Numbered from the stretch's first letter, positions 1 to 8,905 are shown. The stretch is 64,000 nucleotides of DNA from Ornithinibacillus gellani (GCF_003730295.1 NZ_QTSZ01000017.1:310001-374000); one strand, 5' to 3'. Program-made: numbers and translations. The notes: generated from the sequence alone by a model not told the origin.

Positions 1-193
1 TTGCACGGTTTCCTGAAGAAATGGTCTCATCCTCATATCGGGTCAGCGCTGCAGAAATTCCTAATTGTTTACATCGTTCAAATTGATAACGTGATATACC
101 CAAACACATATCCTTCTCCTTCCAAAGGTGATTACTTCCTCCCCCTGAATCTGCCCCACCATGACCAGCATCAATTATTAATAATGGTTTCAA
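1..193 (-). CDS. N-acetylmuramoyl-L-alanine amidase (Amidase_3), N-terminal part, runs off the window
   Basis: The minus strand encodes 64 residues from a TTG start at 193-191, with a GGGGAGG ribosome binding site 8 nt upstream. The protein opens KPLLIIDAGHGGADSGGG, the classic start of zinc-dependent Amidase_3 cell-wall hydrolases (LytC/CwlC type); the His of AGHGG is the first zinc ligand. The remaining zinc ligands and any cell-wall-binding domain lie beyond base 1. No signal peptide precedes the catalytic fold, as in phage endolysins and mother-cell amidases. The family is clear; the substrate context is not visible. Confidence 0.8.
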   Translation of the reverse strand, partial: MKPLLIIDAGHGGADSGGGSNHLWKEKDMCLGISRYQFERCKQLGISAALTRYEDETISSGNRA

Positions 194-283
194 TCCACTT
201 ACCTCCCCATTTATTTGTCATACATACAATCGAAAAAAAGTTATGATTGGTAGCAAAATGGGTAATATATATTCACCGTCTTC

Positions 284-326
284 TTGACAATGTTAATTTA
301 TTATTTTATACTTAGTTACATTAAGT
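284..326 (+). promoter_or_regulatory. Sigma-A promoter of yceI with overlapping inverted repeat
   Basis: TTGACA at 284-289 and TATACT at 307-312 are separated by exactly 17 nt. ACTTA (310-314) and TAAGT (322-326) form a perfect inverted repeat with a 7-nt spacer, overlapping the -10 and start site, which is a typical repressor position. The regulator is not in the window. Confidence 0.65.
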
Positions 327-365
327 AAGCTATATATTTTTCATAATCTATGGAGGGATAAACAA

Positions 366-899
366 ATGAGTAAAGTGAAATGGACAGTAGATGCAGGACA
401 TAGTATGTTGGAGTTTTCTGTAAAGCATATGATGATTTCTCGAGTGAAAGGTGTATTTAACGACTTCGAAGCGAATATACTAGCTGACCCACAGGATTTA
501 ACAGATGCAGAAATTGAATTCACTGTTGATTTAGGCAGCATTGATACACGTAAAAAAGATCGTGATGACCATCTACGCTCAGCTGATTTCTTTGATGTCG
601 AAAATCACCCACAAATGAACTTTAAAGCTACAGATATTCAAAAGACATCTGAAAATGAATATGATGTTACTGGAGATATGACTATTCGTGGCACAACTAA
701 ACCTGTAACCTTTAACATGACGTTTGAAGGACAGCATAAAGATCCTTGGGGAAATGAAGTAGCTGGATTCAGTGGACACGGAAAGTTAAACCGAAAAGAA
801 TTTGGACTAACTTGGAATGCAACACTAGAAACAGGTGGCGTATTAGTTGGTGAGGATATCAACATTAACATTGAGATAGAAGCACATAAACAATCATAA
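366..899 (+). CDS. YceI family lipocalin-like protein
   Basis: This 177-residue protein begins with the family signature (KWTVDAGHSMLEFSVKHMM, then SRVKGVF) and has the expected length. YceI proteins are beta-barrels that bind polyisoprenoid-type lipids, and in Firmicutes they are usually cytosolic; no signal peptide is present here. The start is supported by GGAGGG upstream of the ATG. The gene is monocistronic, with a strong sigma-A promoter and a putative operator, and ends at a convergent terminator. A role in stress or quinone/isoprenoid handling is inference from the family. Confidence 0.88.
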   Translation: MSKVKWTVDAGHSMLEFSVKHMMISRVKGVFNDFEANILADPQDLTDAEIEFTVDLGSIDTRKKDRDDHLRSADFFDVENHPQMNFKATDIQKTSENEYDVTGDMTIRGTTKPVTFNMTFEGQHKDPWGNEVAGFSGHGKLNRKEFGLTWNATLETGGVLVGEDININIEIEAHKQS

Positions 900-949
900 T
901 ATACTTCTAAAAAGAAAGAGTCAGGGATAAATAAAACTCTCTGAAACAC

Positions 950-991
950 AAAAGGAGCTTCAGTAAATTAATTTTTACTGGAACTCCTTTT
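950..991. terminator. Bidirectional terminator between yceI and the TPR gene
   Basis: AAAAGGAG (950-957) pairs with CTCCTTTT (984-991), with a further TTCAG/CTG-rich inner stem. It lies between two convergent genes. Confidence 0.6.
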
Positions 992-1068
992 CATTTTACC
1001 TCATTAACTTCGTCACGCAAAAATCTGCCGCGCATTCCACGGTACTACTTCAACCAAGAACAAATCAT

Positions 1069-2193
1069 TTATCCATTTACGAGTTTCACTAATTTTTGTT
1101 CATATATACGCTTGTTTTTTTGGTCCTTTTTGCGTTCAAAATAGTCAATGACATCAATTAATGCATTTTCCAATAGCTGTCGATTATTCGTGCGTTCCAG
1201 CCATTGTATGGCAACTTCGAATTGCTTGGTAGCCTCTGCATGACGCGGCCGCTCCATATTTGCTAAACAAAATGCGTATTGCATTTGAATCATGCCCATT
1301 TCACGTGACGACGGGTGATGTATTTGATTAAATATCTGTATGGCTTCCTGATAATAAGGTACAGCCTCATCATAGGAAGGCGTTTCAAAATATAAATAAC
1401 CCATTTCAACCAATGCTTCTGCATGTGTACGGGTTCCTTCCAAAGTTGATTCTCCTATCCTTCCCAATGCTTCCTTTAAATACGTATGGACCAGCTCACT
1501 TTTTTGAAGAGATCCATATACTTTCGCTGTCTGTACAAGACCATTTATTTTTACATCCAATAGTTCCTCGCCAGCAAGCTCAATGGATTGATTTAAATAT
1601 TCAACAGCTTCTTCAAGCTTCCCGACTTCTACAGACAAGGAACCAATTTTAAATAACAGGTGTACCCGCATCTGTATATCGTCTGTATCTTGCTTCTCAT
1701 GATAAGCAAGTGCTTGTTTATAATATTTAATGGATCGAATGTATTTTTGTAATTGTTCTTCTGCACCAGCGAGCGCAATATATCCCCGTGCATATTGTTC
1801 TGCACCCGTATACTGCTCCTCATCTAGTCGCCGGATGGCCTCCGATAGAATTCTTCTAGCTAGCTTGAAATCAGTCATATAAGCTAATTCACCCAGAATA
1901 AGTAATTCATCACTGTCATGTGCATCAGGCTGCTCATATAATTGATTAATTAATATTGTAGCGGTTTTTAACTCATTCATTTGCGCATGGCATACTGCAG
2001 CAATGATCATTAACAAACGGTGCAACTGCGGATGATCCGGTGATACTTCTTTTACTTGCTCCATTTTGGATAGAACGTTCGGATAATGTCGACGTTTAAA
2101 TTCTTCCATAATAACATGCAGTTTTTCTTTGTTATTGTCATCCCATAACTGTTCCAGCTTTTCGTCTAAATCTAATATACGTAGATCTGCCAT
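1069..2193 (-). CDS. Tetratricopeptide repeat protein
   Basis: A soluble protein of 374 residues made almost entirely of helix-turn-helix TPR-like repeats; the clearest are around residues 140-330, for example an ALVEMGYLYFETPSYDEAVPYYQEAI unit split over two helices. TPR arrays bind protein partners; the partner here is unknown. I chose the ATG at 2193 because GGGGGA stands 7 nt upstream; an ATG five codons earlier (2208) lacks a site. The protein resembles Bacillus TPR proteins of the YpiA/Rap-like size class but lacks the Rap N-terminal bundle pattern. It appears monocistronic. Confidence 0.75.
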   Translation of the reverse strand: MADLRILDLDEKLEQLWDDNNKEKLHVIMEEFKRRHYPNVLSKMEQVKEVSPDHPQLHRLLMIIAAVCHAQMNELKTATILINQLYEQPDAHDSDELLILGELAYMTDFKLARRILSEAIRRLDEEQYTGAEQYARGYIALAGAEEQLQKYIRSIKYYKQALAYHEKQDTDDIQMRVHLLFKIGSLSVEVGKLEEAVEYLNQSIELAGEELLDVKINGLVQTAKVYGSLQKSELVHTYLKEALGRIGESTLEGTRTHAEALVEMGYLYFETPSYDEAVPYYQEAIQIFNQIHHPSSREMGMIQMQYAFCLANMERPRHAEATKQFEVAIQWLERTNNRQLLENALIDVIDYFERKKDQKNKRIYEQKLVKLVNG

Positions 2194-2283
2194 TTTCCCG
2201 TCCCCCATTCTATTACCTATTGTCTAGTTTATCAATAACGGGAGCAATTCAAAAGGACAACCTTTCATCTATTTTATTCTTCC

Positions 2284-3150
2284 TTATGATTCCGTGTTTT
2301 CTATTGCGTCCGATGACAAAATTTGAATGATCATTTTACCTTTGATTGCCTTAGACCGGATAAGAATAGGCATATGATATGTATTCTTAAACACAAAATC
2401 TGGTCCCCACCAACTTACCGCTGCATCCTTTCCACTTGGTACATAAGGTACACTTCTACTATGGGAGTACCGCTCCATTATTTGAATTCCCACTAGATTT
2501 ACCGCGTTAAAAAGGGTTGACGATACTTGACATATTCCACCACCAATATCCTCTGACAGCTCCCCTTTCACAATCACCGGTGCACGTTTATAACCCCGTT
2601 GCTTTGTTCGCTCTCCAACAACCTTATTAAAAGAGAATGTTTCCCCTGGAAAAACAACATGATTATTAATGGCTTTTGCTGCAAGATCAATGTTATGAGA
2701 ACGCTCCTGATTACTTTCACGATAATAGGTCACAAAAGCATTTAATTGTTTCACACTTATTTCAGATAGTAATTCACTATCAACAGCTGGATAAATTGGC
2801 TTGACCGGTATGGAATCAGCGGTTGTTTTCCCTTCGTAATAATAGCTTAGTAATAATAAAGACAAAGCATGACGGTCCACTTGTTTTCCAGGAACAGCTT
2901 CTACAATTTTGCCGTTTTCATCTAAATAAGCATTTTTCGGCTTTTCATACACAATGGTTCCAAGATGATTGATAAGCTCTTGCCATTTTTTCATGTCCAT
3001 AAATATTGGGTCTACATATGGAAGTGAAAAATGTTGGTACATAATGGTTTCACTTTTATCATCATATTTCAAAATTAGCGGCTTCGCCTGTGCAATCGAT
3101 ACGGGAAGTATAAGGGATAATAATAATAAAAAAATCATTCGTCGCATCAA
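2284..3150 (-). CDS. VanW family secreted protein
   Basis: The protein has 288 residues. An N-terminal signal peptide (MMRRMIFLLLLSLILPVSIAQA) is followed by a linker and a VanW domain (about residues 135-260) with the hallmark GGGICQVSSTLFNA and SHSRSVPYVPSGKDAAVSW. VanW domains occur in vancomycin-resistance clusters and in wall- or spore-associated secreted proteins; their biochemical role is unsettled. Two starts are possible: TTG at 3150 or ATG at 3147. The GGAGG site spaces better to the TTG. That site and the start lie inside a terminator-like hairpin (3149-3194), so expression may depend on readthrough from the upstream small gene. Confidence 0.8.
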   Translation of the reverse strand: MMRRMIFLLLLSLILPVSIAQAKPLILKYDDKSETIMYQHFSLPYVDPIFMDMKKWQELINHLGTIVYEKPKNAYLDENGKIVEAVPGKQVDRHALSLLLLSYYYEGKTTADSIPVKPIYPAVDSELLSEISVKQLNAFVTYYRESNQERSHNIDLAAKAINNHVVFPGETFSFNKVVGERTKQRGYKRAPVIVKGELSEDIGGGICQVSSTLFNAVNLVGIQIMERYSHSRSVPYVPSGKDAAVSWWGPDFVFKNTYHMPILIRSKAIKGKMIIQILSSDAIENTES

Positions 3151-3194
3151 AAAAGAGCACCTCCTGTCTTTATTATCCTTCGGTGCCCTTTTTT
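3149..3194 (-). terminator. Terminator-like hairpin that contains the vanW ribosome binding site
   Basis: On the minus strand, AAAAAAGGGCACC pairs with GGTGCTCTTTTTT, leaving a 20-nt loop. The 3' arm and T-run cover the GGAGGTG site and reach the vanW start codon. It could terminate the upstream 83-residue gene, hide the vanW ribosome binding site, or both. Confidence 0.6.
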
Positions 3195-3202
3195 CATGTA
3201 TG

Positions 3203-3454
3203 TTAGATAAATATTAAAATAATGATTAAAGAAACGACAGTAAAGATAGCATATATAATCAATTGCAATGGGATATCCGAACGTAATGATTTCGTTTCAT
3301 ATTCCTGGGAGCGTTTCATTTGATCCTCTAAACTATCCCCTTCTTCTTCGTATTTTTTCATTTTATTTTCTTCTTGTTTAAATATTACCAACGTCCACAC
3401 AAGTGCTATCGCTACTAGAATAGCTGAGATGGTTAACAAAAATGTCATATTCAT
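3203..3454 (-). CDS. Small two-helix membrane protein, function unknown
   Basis: Starting at the ATG at 3454 (GGGGA 5 nt upstream) the product has 83 residues: a transmembrane helix at about 3-22, a highly charged central stretch (KQEENKMKKYEEEGDSLEDQ), and a second helix at about 63-83. A longer in-frame reading to 3535 lacks a ribosome binding site. No family recognised. It is read toward vanW and separated from it only by a terminator-like hairpin. Confidence 0.6.
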   Translation of the reverse strand: MNMTFLLTISAILVAIALVWTLVIFKQEENKMKKYEEEGDSLEDQMKRSQEYETKSLRSDIPLQLIIYAIFTVVSLIIILIFI

Positions 3455-3618
3455 GATATTTCCCCTTCCATGGTCACTATTATCCATACGTAATAAGTAA
3501 GTAATAAATGATTCCCTACTTTCTACTATTACCATACTATAAATAGCTCAAACACCATGTGACATGTATCACTGTTTTACAAAGCATTCGGTATATTAAA
3601 AAATTACTTTTGCGATAA

Positions 3619-3653
3619 TAAAAAAGAGCCGATCAAAATGACTGGCTCTTTTT
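3619..3653. terminator. Bidirectional terminator downstream of the NDH-2 operon
   Basis: AAAAAGAGCC (3621-3630) pairs with GGCTCTTTTT (3644-3653) around a 13-nt loop; T-runs are present on both strands. Confidence 0.75.
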
Positions 3654-3669
3654 CTTTAAGTTTATTTAA

Positions 3670-3768
3670 TTAACGGAAATCCCTTGTATCTTCCAATTTA
3701 CGGCTAACACAGACATATCCAATTAGGGAGATGAGGCTTACAAGAAAATAAAACAAACCCTTTTTCAT
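3670..3768 (-). CDS. 32-residue single-span membrane peptide downstream of NDH-2
   Basis: A short ORF with ATG at 3768-3766 and an excellent AAGGAGGA site 8 nt upstream. The peptide starts MKKGLFYFLVSLISLIGYVC, a single membrane span preceded by two lysines (N-in topology), then a short polar tail SRKLEDTRDFR. It begins 50 nt after the NADH dehydrogenase gene on the same strand and ends before a terminator, so it is probably co-transcribed. I know no family for it; a small partner of the dehydrogenase is only a guess. Confidence 0.55.
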   Translation of the reverse strand: MKKGLFYFLVSLISLIGYVCVSRKLEDTRDFR

Positions 3769-3818
3769 ACACGCTTCCTCCTTATTACATTACAAATTAA
3801 TTCTTTAGTATCTGGATA

Positions 3819-5030
3819 TTAAAACGGACGTACTTTTCCTTTTTTCAATAACAATTTTACGCCACCAAGCAAGAATAGAGAACGATTGTCAACTACTTTT
3901 TTCATTGCAGCTGCCGGCTTACCATAAAGTTTCTTGCCAAAAACGGTACCCATTCCATCAGTAACGCCAAGTGATGCAACAGTTCCTTTGTCATCAAACA
4001 CAAAATTAGTCAATGGTTCATGACGTAACAATGCTTTAATATTTCCAGCACAGGTTCCTGCGTGTTGGATTGCTGCTTGTGCGGTAGGTGGGAATGGACG
4101 GCCTTCTTTCTCATTCATAACCCATGCACAATCACCAAGAATGAAAATATTTTCTTCTCCTGGTGCACGAAGATCTCCATTTACAGTTACCTTACCTCTT
4201 GTTAATTCAAAACCGGACTTACCAAGAACGCTATTTCCTGTAACACCGCCTGTCCAAACAATTGTACCTGCTTTAATTTCTTCACGGTCTTCACCAATTA
4301 CAAAAGCATCTTCCGTACATTCTTGGATCTTTGCATCTAAGCGAAATTCGACTCCACGAGCTTCTAATGAACGCTTCGCATAATCAACAAGGTCTTCGTC
4401 AAATCCTGGAAGAATAGTTGGTGCTGCCTCAACATTGACAATTCTAGCTTTGTTGCGATCGATATCGTACTTTTTGCATAGCTGTGGTACTTTTTCTACT
4501 AGCTCACCAACCAATTCGATACCGGTAAAGCCTGCACCACCAACAAGGATCGTAAGGCTATCATCATCTTTGTCCTCACTATTCTTATATCGAGCAAACT
4601 GATATTCGATATGATCACGAATAAGTTGACAGGTGTCTATATCTTGTATGAAAAATGCATTTTCCTTCATACCCTTGATTCCAAATGTATTGGTTTCAAA
4701 ACCAAGTGCAACAACAAGGTAATCATATTCAATATCGCTGTTTTCTAGAACAACAAGATTTTCCTCTTTCTTCACTTCAACAACAGAATCATATATTAAG
4801 CGTACTCGATTTGGACTAAACACATCACTCAACATGACACGAGCCTGGTTATGATTAATTGTTCCTGCGGCTACTTCATGTAACCAAGTTGTTTCATAGT
4901 GGTAATTATGCTTATTAACCAGCACAATTTCAGCCTCTTCTGGGCGAAGCAGCTGAGTTAGTTTTCTTGTTGTCATCATACCAGCATAGCCGGCCCCCAA
5001 AACAACAATTTTTGGCTTACTAGAATTCAT
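3819..5030 (-). CDS. ndh: Type II NADH dehydrogenase (NDH-2, YumB/Ndh family)
   Basis: This peripheral membrane flavoprotein passes electrons from NADH to menaquinone without proton pumping. The 403 residues show the FAD dinucleotide fold (VVLGAGYAGM, residues 9-18), a second NAD-binding fold (VGGAGFTGIELVGEL, around 165), the conserved ILGDCAW FAD segment (around 300) and a basic C-terminal membrane anchor (LLKKGKVRPF). The ATG at 5030 is preferred because a GGTGGATG site precedes it and the protein then starts right before the Rossmann fold; a longer reading to 5090 adds 20 unconserved residues. It heads a likely two-gene unit with a 32-residue membrane peptide. Confidence 0.88.
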   Translation of the reverse strand: MNSSKPKIVVLGAGYAGMMTTRKLTQLLRPEEAEIVLVNKHNYHYETTWLHEVAAGTINHNQARVMLSDVFSPNRVRLIYDSVVEVKKEENLVVLENSDIEYDYLVVALGFETNTFGIKGMKENAFFIQDIDTCQLIRDHIEYQFARYKNSEDKDDDSLTILVGGAGFTGIELVGELVEKVPQLCKKYDIDRNKARIVNVEAAPTILPGFDEDLVDYAKRSLEARGVEFRLDAKIQECTEDAFVIGEDREEIKAGTIVWTGGVTGNSVLGKSGFELTRGKVTVNGDLRAPGEENIFILGDCAWVMNEKEGRPFPPTAQAAIQHAGTCAGNIKALLRHEPLTNFVFDDKGTVASLGVTDGMGTVFGKKLYGKPAAAMKKVVDNRSLFLLGGVKLLLKKGKVRPF

Positions 5031-5517
5031 GAAACATCCACCATCCTTTTTTACTATAGGTAGAATGACGCGCTTCTGCCTAGGAAGCATCTACCCCATT
5101 TTACCATTTTGTGATTATCCTACTTCAATTCGAAAATGTATTAAAATAACCACTACTATCATAGCAAAGTTTTTTTGAATACGCTAATATAGACCGCTCA
5201 TCTTCCGGCAAAAATAGCATTTTTTAAAGGAATATTTGCATGCATGACATGGTAGCCATTTTTCATGCCTTTAAAACTAGACATTTTGACCTGTATTTCT
5301 AATGGAAAACAACTGTTTCATTCCTATTACATCATGCTTTAGACAGTGTATATTTCAATTCTTTCCCCTTCATCAACAGTCAAACTGATTGATAGTTTCA
5401 GAAATTTACGTTAATATTTGATTACTCTTCATTTATTAAATTTGCGTGTGAAGAAATCGTATCCGAACACGATACGTCATGTTTTTTGTTGCATTTGGAA
5501 AAGGAGGAAGACCAAAC
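5031..5517. other. Long intergenic region between ndh and ppc, with nested dyad
   Basis: No ORF is supported here. The notable structure is an inverted repeat at 5222-5276: TTTTAAAGG (5222-5230) with CCTTTAAAA (5268-5276), enclosing GCATG/CATGC and ATGG/CCAT pairs. The divergent ndh and ppc promoters must lie in this stretch, but I could not pick convincing -35/-10 pairs. Confidence 0.4.
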
Positions 5518-8265
5518 ATGAGTACAGTGGATCATAATGTCCAACTTCGAAGTGACGTCAAAACACTCGGTAATATACTGGGTGATATATTAGTTTTACA
5601 TGGCGGAACCGAATTATTGAATCAAGTAGAATCCATCAGAGAAAAAACAAAAAGTATTCGTAATGAATATCAAGAGAATACCTATCATATTTTGAAACAA
5701 GAAATAAAAGAATTAAAGCCGCCAATGCGTCAGCAAGTGATTCGCGCTTTTTCTATTTATTTCCACCTCATTAATATCGCAGAACAAAACCACAGAATCC
5801 GGAGAAGAAAGCAGTATCTACTCCATAATGAAACCTGTCAACCATTTTCATTAGAGCATGCTGTATCACAAATAAAGGATGCGCCATTACCTAATGAAGA
5901 AATTCAAGAAGTACTTCATGATTTATCCATAGAATTAATCATGACTGCACATCCAACCGAAGCAACAAAGCGTACGGTATTAGAAATTCAAAAAAGGATT
6001 TCACTGATATTGCAACAATTGGACTTTCCAATGATTTCATCGAATGAAAGAGCTTCACTAAAAGAAAGCTTATATAATGAAATTACTGCCCTTTGGCATA
6101 CTGATGAGCTACGGCATCGTAAACCACGTGTGATGGACGAAGTGAAAAATGGTCTATATTATTTTGATCAGACTTTATTCGAAACCCTTCCTGCCATCCA
6201 TCAAGAATTGGAATGGCAATTAGAAACGCAACTCCCTGGATTTAAATGGGATGTGCCTAATTTCCTATACTTTGGTTCCTGGATTGGCGGGGATAGAGAT
6301 GGGAATCCAAACGTGACACCTGAAATTACATGGAAGACATTACAAAAACAGCGTGCATTAATAATTAAAAAATATGATGCATCCATTGTTGAGTTGATGA
6401 AACGTTTTAGTCAATCCACTGAACGGATCACTATTGACGAACAGTTTATTAAACATACAGTGGAACAAGAACAAAAGTATTTAGATAAGTCTGAACGCTG
6501 GCCTATTCAATCTGAGGTGTTCCGTCGTAAATTTGCTATCATCTTAAAGAGACTTCGTGAAACAGGCAAATCAGACATTGGTTACGAGTGGGCGCAAGAT
6601 TTGGAAAAAGATCTGATTGAAATCAAAGATTGTGCAGAGGCCCATCAGCCAGCCGAAAAGAAACTAAAAACAATCCGTAAACTGATTCGCCAGGTTCAAT
6701 TATTTGGTTTCCATTTGGCGACCTTGGATATTCGTAACCATAGTGGTGAACATGAAGCAGCTGTTCAGGAAATACTCCAGATGGTCCGTGTAACCGATAA
6801 TTACGCAGGACTTCCAGAAGCTGAAAAAATAGAAGTTTTACGTAATGCTTTACAGGATCCTAGACCGCTACTTTTACTGGAGGAAGGTTACTCTAAAGAG
6901 ACTCAAGCCATGCTGAAGGTTTTCCAAATGATTAGGCAAGCACATCAAGAGTTTGGGACAAGGTCAATTGAAGTATATTTAATTAGTATGACTCAATCTC
7001 CAAGCGACCTGCTTGAAGTGTTATTACTAGCGAAAGAGGCAGGAATTTATCGCCTCCATCCAGATGGCAGTGTGGAAAGTGATTTACATATTGCACCACT
7101 TCTCGAAACAATTGATGACCTAATAGCTGGACCTGAGATTATGCAAACTTTATTTGAATTAGATGTTTATCATCATCAATTGAAAGCCAAGCATTTCCAA
7201 CAAGAAATTATGTTAGGATATTCTGATGGAAGTAAAGACGGTGGAACACTAAGTGCCAACTGGAAGCTCTTTAAGGCACAGCAAGAAATTCATGATATGG
7301 CTAGAAAATTCGATGTTCGCTTGAAATATTTCCATGGTCGCGGTGGTTCTCTTGGACGTGGTGGCGGATCTTTATACACAAGTATCCTATCCCAGCCCGT
7401 AGAAACCTTAGGGGATGGTGTAAAAATAACTGAACAAGGTGAGGTACTATCCTCCCGATATTTACTAGAAGACATCGCCTATCGTAATTTAGAGCAAGCA
7501 GCGTCTGCCTTATTTGTTTCCTGTACGAAGGTACGCAGTAAATCAGAACAAGTGGAATTCCGAAAATCAGCATGGGAAGCTGCCATGGAGACCATCTCTG
7601 AACATTCCTTGGAAAAATATCAATCATTGGTATTTGGAGATGGAGATTTCTTAACCTATTTCCATCAGGCAACTCCATTGAAGGAAATTGGAGCATTGAA
7701 TATTGGTTCTCGACCAATGAGCCGGAAGAACAGTCAACAATTTGAAGACTTACGAGCCATCCCTTGGGTATTTGCATGGACACAATCCAGACATATGATT
7801 CCTGCGTGGTATGCTGCTGGTACCGGCTTACAAGCTTTTATGGATCAGGATGAAAGCAACCTTTCTTTGTTACAAAATATGTATCAGGAATGGTCCTTCT
7901 TCCGATCAACGATTAACAATTTACAAATGGCTTTAATGAAGGCGGATATGCCTGCAGCAAAAGAATATTTAAGTTTAGTTAAAGATCCAACCATTGCGGA
8001 ACGAATTTATGGTAATATATCTGATGAATACTACCGGACACGTGAAGCGCTCCTGAAGATTTCTGGTAATGAGGAATTACTATCGCACACACCTAACATT
8101 CAGGATTCTGTGCGACTGCGTAATCCGTATGTCGATCCATTAAATTTTTTCCAGGTTGATCTACTTCACCAACTGCGAGAAACAGAGACACCATCAGATG
8201 AGTTAATTACGGAAGTATTATTAACCATTAATGGTATTGCCGCCGGACTTGTAAATACAGGTTGA
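5518..8265 (+). CDS. ppc: Phosphoenolpyruvate carboxylase
   Basis: Converts PEP and bicarbonate to oxaloacetate, refilling the TCA cycle. At 915 residues it is full length. Catalytic signatures are intact: MTAHPTEATKRT with His145, GGDRDGNP around 255, the GYSDGSKDGG loop around 580, and FHGRGGSLGRGGG around 615. It ends in GIAAGLVNTG, close to the usual -NTG carboxyl terminus. The start is the ATG at 5518, with AAAGGAGGA ahead of it; the extra upstream in-frame residues from 5479 are just the leader. It is monocistronic. Allosteric control by aspartate or acetyl-CoA cannot be judged by eye. Confidence 0.95.
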   Translation: MSTVDHNVQLRSDVKTLGNILGDILVLHGGTELLNQVESIREKTKSIRNEYQENTYHILKQEIKELKPPMRQQVIRAFSIYFHLINIAEQNHRIRRRKQYLLHNETCQPFSLEHAVSQIKDAPLPNEEIQEVLHDLSIELIMTAHPTEATKRTVLEIQKRISLILQQLDFPMISSNERASLKESLYNEITALWHTDELRHRKPRVMDEVKNGLYYFDQTLFETLPAIHQELEWQLETQLPGFKWDVPNFLYFGSWIGGDRDGNPNVTPEITWKTLQKQRALIIKKYDASIVELMKRFSQSTERITIDEQFIKHTVEQEQKYLDKSERWPIQSEVFRRKFAIILKRLRETGKSDIGYEWAQDLEKDLIEIKDCAEAHQPAEKKLKTIRKLIRQVQLFGFHLATLDIRNHSGEHEAAVQEILQMVRVTDNYAGLPEAEKIEVLRNALQDPRPLLLLEEGYSKETQAMLKVFQMIRQAHQEFGTRSIEVYLISMTQSPSDLLEVLLLAKEAGIYRLHPDGSVESDLHIAPLLETIDDLIAGPEIMQTLFELDVYHHQLKAKHFQQEIMLGYSDGSKDGGTLSANWKLFKAQQEIHDMARKFDVRLKYFHGRGGSLGRGGGSLYTSILSQPVETLGDGVKITEQGEVLSSRYLLEDIAYRNLEQAASALFVSCTKVRSKSEQVEFRKSAWEAAMETISEHSLEKYQSLVFGDGDFLTYFHQATPLKEIGALNIGSRPMSRKNSQQFEDLRAIPWVFAWTQSRHMIPAWYAAGTGLQAFMDQDESNLSLLQNMYQEWSFFRSTINNLQMALMKADMPAAKEYLSLVKDPTIAERIYGNISDEYYRTREALLKISGNEELLSHTPNIQDSVRLRNPYVDPLNFFQVDLLHQLRETETPSDELITEVLLTINGIAAGLVNTG

Positions 8266-8276
8266 TTCATTCGTAC

Positions 8277-8310
8277 CCAACATCGTATAGCCATGCTACG
8301 ACTACGTTGG
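8277..8310 (+). other. Hairpin downstream of ppc without T-run
   Basis: CCAAC/GTTGG and CGTA/TACG arms follow the ppc stop. No U-tract follows, so intrinsic termination is uncertain. TATAAT at 8311-8316, directly behind it, could serve as a -10 box for the next gene, though no good -35 is seen. Confidence 0.3.
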
Positions 8311-8350
8311 TATAATATATTGATAATCACAATGGGAAAGGCTGATAAAA

Positions 8351-8698
8351 TTGAGTGAGGATAGAAACGTCAAGTTACCTAAGAAAACATGTACCATTGA
8401 AAAGCTGGTCACCATACCTGCAGACGTTGAAAAAGTTTTAAGCGGGAAGAAAACGCAAACCAGAAGGAATGGCCGCTATGCTGATATTGGTGAGACGATG
8501 TGGTTAGATGAACAAGAATTTGTCGTACATTCGATTTACAAGCAGAAGCTCGGTGAATTATCTGATGAGGACGCCAAGCAAGAAGGCTATGCAAACTTAG
8601 AAGATTATAAAAATGCCATTCTATCCATCCATCCAAATATGCCATGGGTTCCACAAATGCAAGTTTGTGTACATGAATATAAGCGTGTAAATGAATAA
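8351..8698 (+). CDS. ASCH domain protein
   Basis: The 115 residues carry the ASCH-type pattern: a lysine/threonine-rich entry motif (GKKTQTRRNGRYADIGE, residues 32-48), then WLDEQEFVVHSIYKQKLGEL and a C-terminal beta strand. ASCH domains adopt a PUA-like fold thought to bind RNA or nucleotides; no reaction can be assigned here. Start is TTG at 8351 with GGGAAAGG upstream. It is monocistronic, ending at a strong terminator. Confidence 0.7.
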   Translation: MSEDRNVKLPKKTCTIEKLVTIPADVEKVLSGKKTQTRRNGRYADIGETMWLDEQEFVVHSIYKQKLGELSDEDAKQEGYANLEDYKNAILSIHPNMPWVPQMQVCVHEYKRVNE

Positions 8699-8720
8699 GC
8701 CCTACCAATGGGCGTATCGA

Positions 8721-8757
8721 AAGTGTTCCTGTTCTGTTGAGCAGGGACACTTTTTTT
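8721..8757 (+). terminator. Intrinsic terminator after the ASCH gene
   Basis: AAGTGT-CCTG stem pairs with CAGG-ACACTT, followed by seven T. Confidence 0.85.
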
Positions 8758-8824
8758 CTTTAGATTACACATAAACCTGTTTTTCAAATCCATTTCTGAT
8801 CATTTAAATTAAATTACAATCAAG

Positions 8825-8857
8825 TGCGAGCGCTTTCAATCAATTTTATGTTATAAT
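8825..8857 (+). promoter_or_regulatory. cre-like CcpA site and TATAAT box ahead of the orphan AMP-binding domain
   Basis: TGCGAGCGCTTTCA (8825-8838) is, on the reverse strand, TGAAAGCGCTCGCA, one mismatch from the cre consensus TGWAARCGYTWNCW. A perfect TATAAT -10 box is at 8852-8857. The cre sits in the -35 region, a position that would allow carbon catabolite repression. Confidence 0.55.
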
Positions 8858-8905
8858 TTAAAATACTTGAATAATTGTTCATGATGTCGAAAGGCGGTTT
8901 GATGT

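Noticed and set aside
1-246. 81-residue plus-strand ORF at the left edge
   Set aside because: It is the shadow of the minus-strand amidase, which has a clear family match, start and ribosome binding site.
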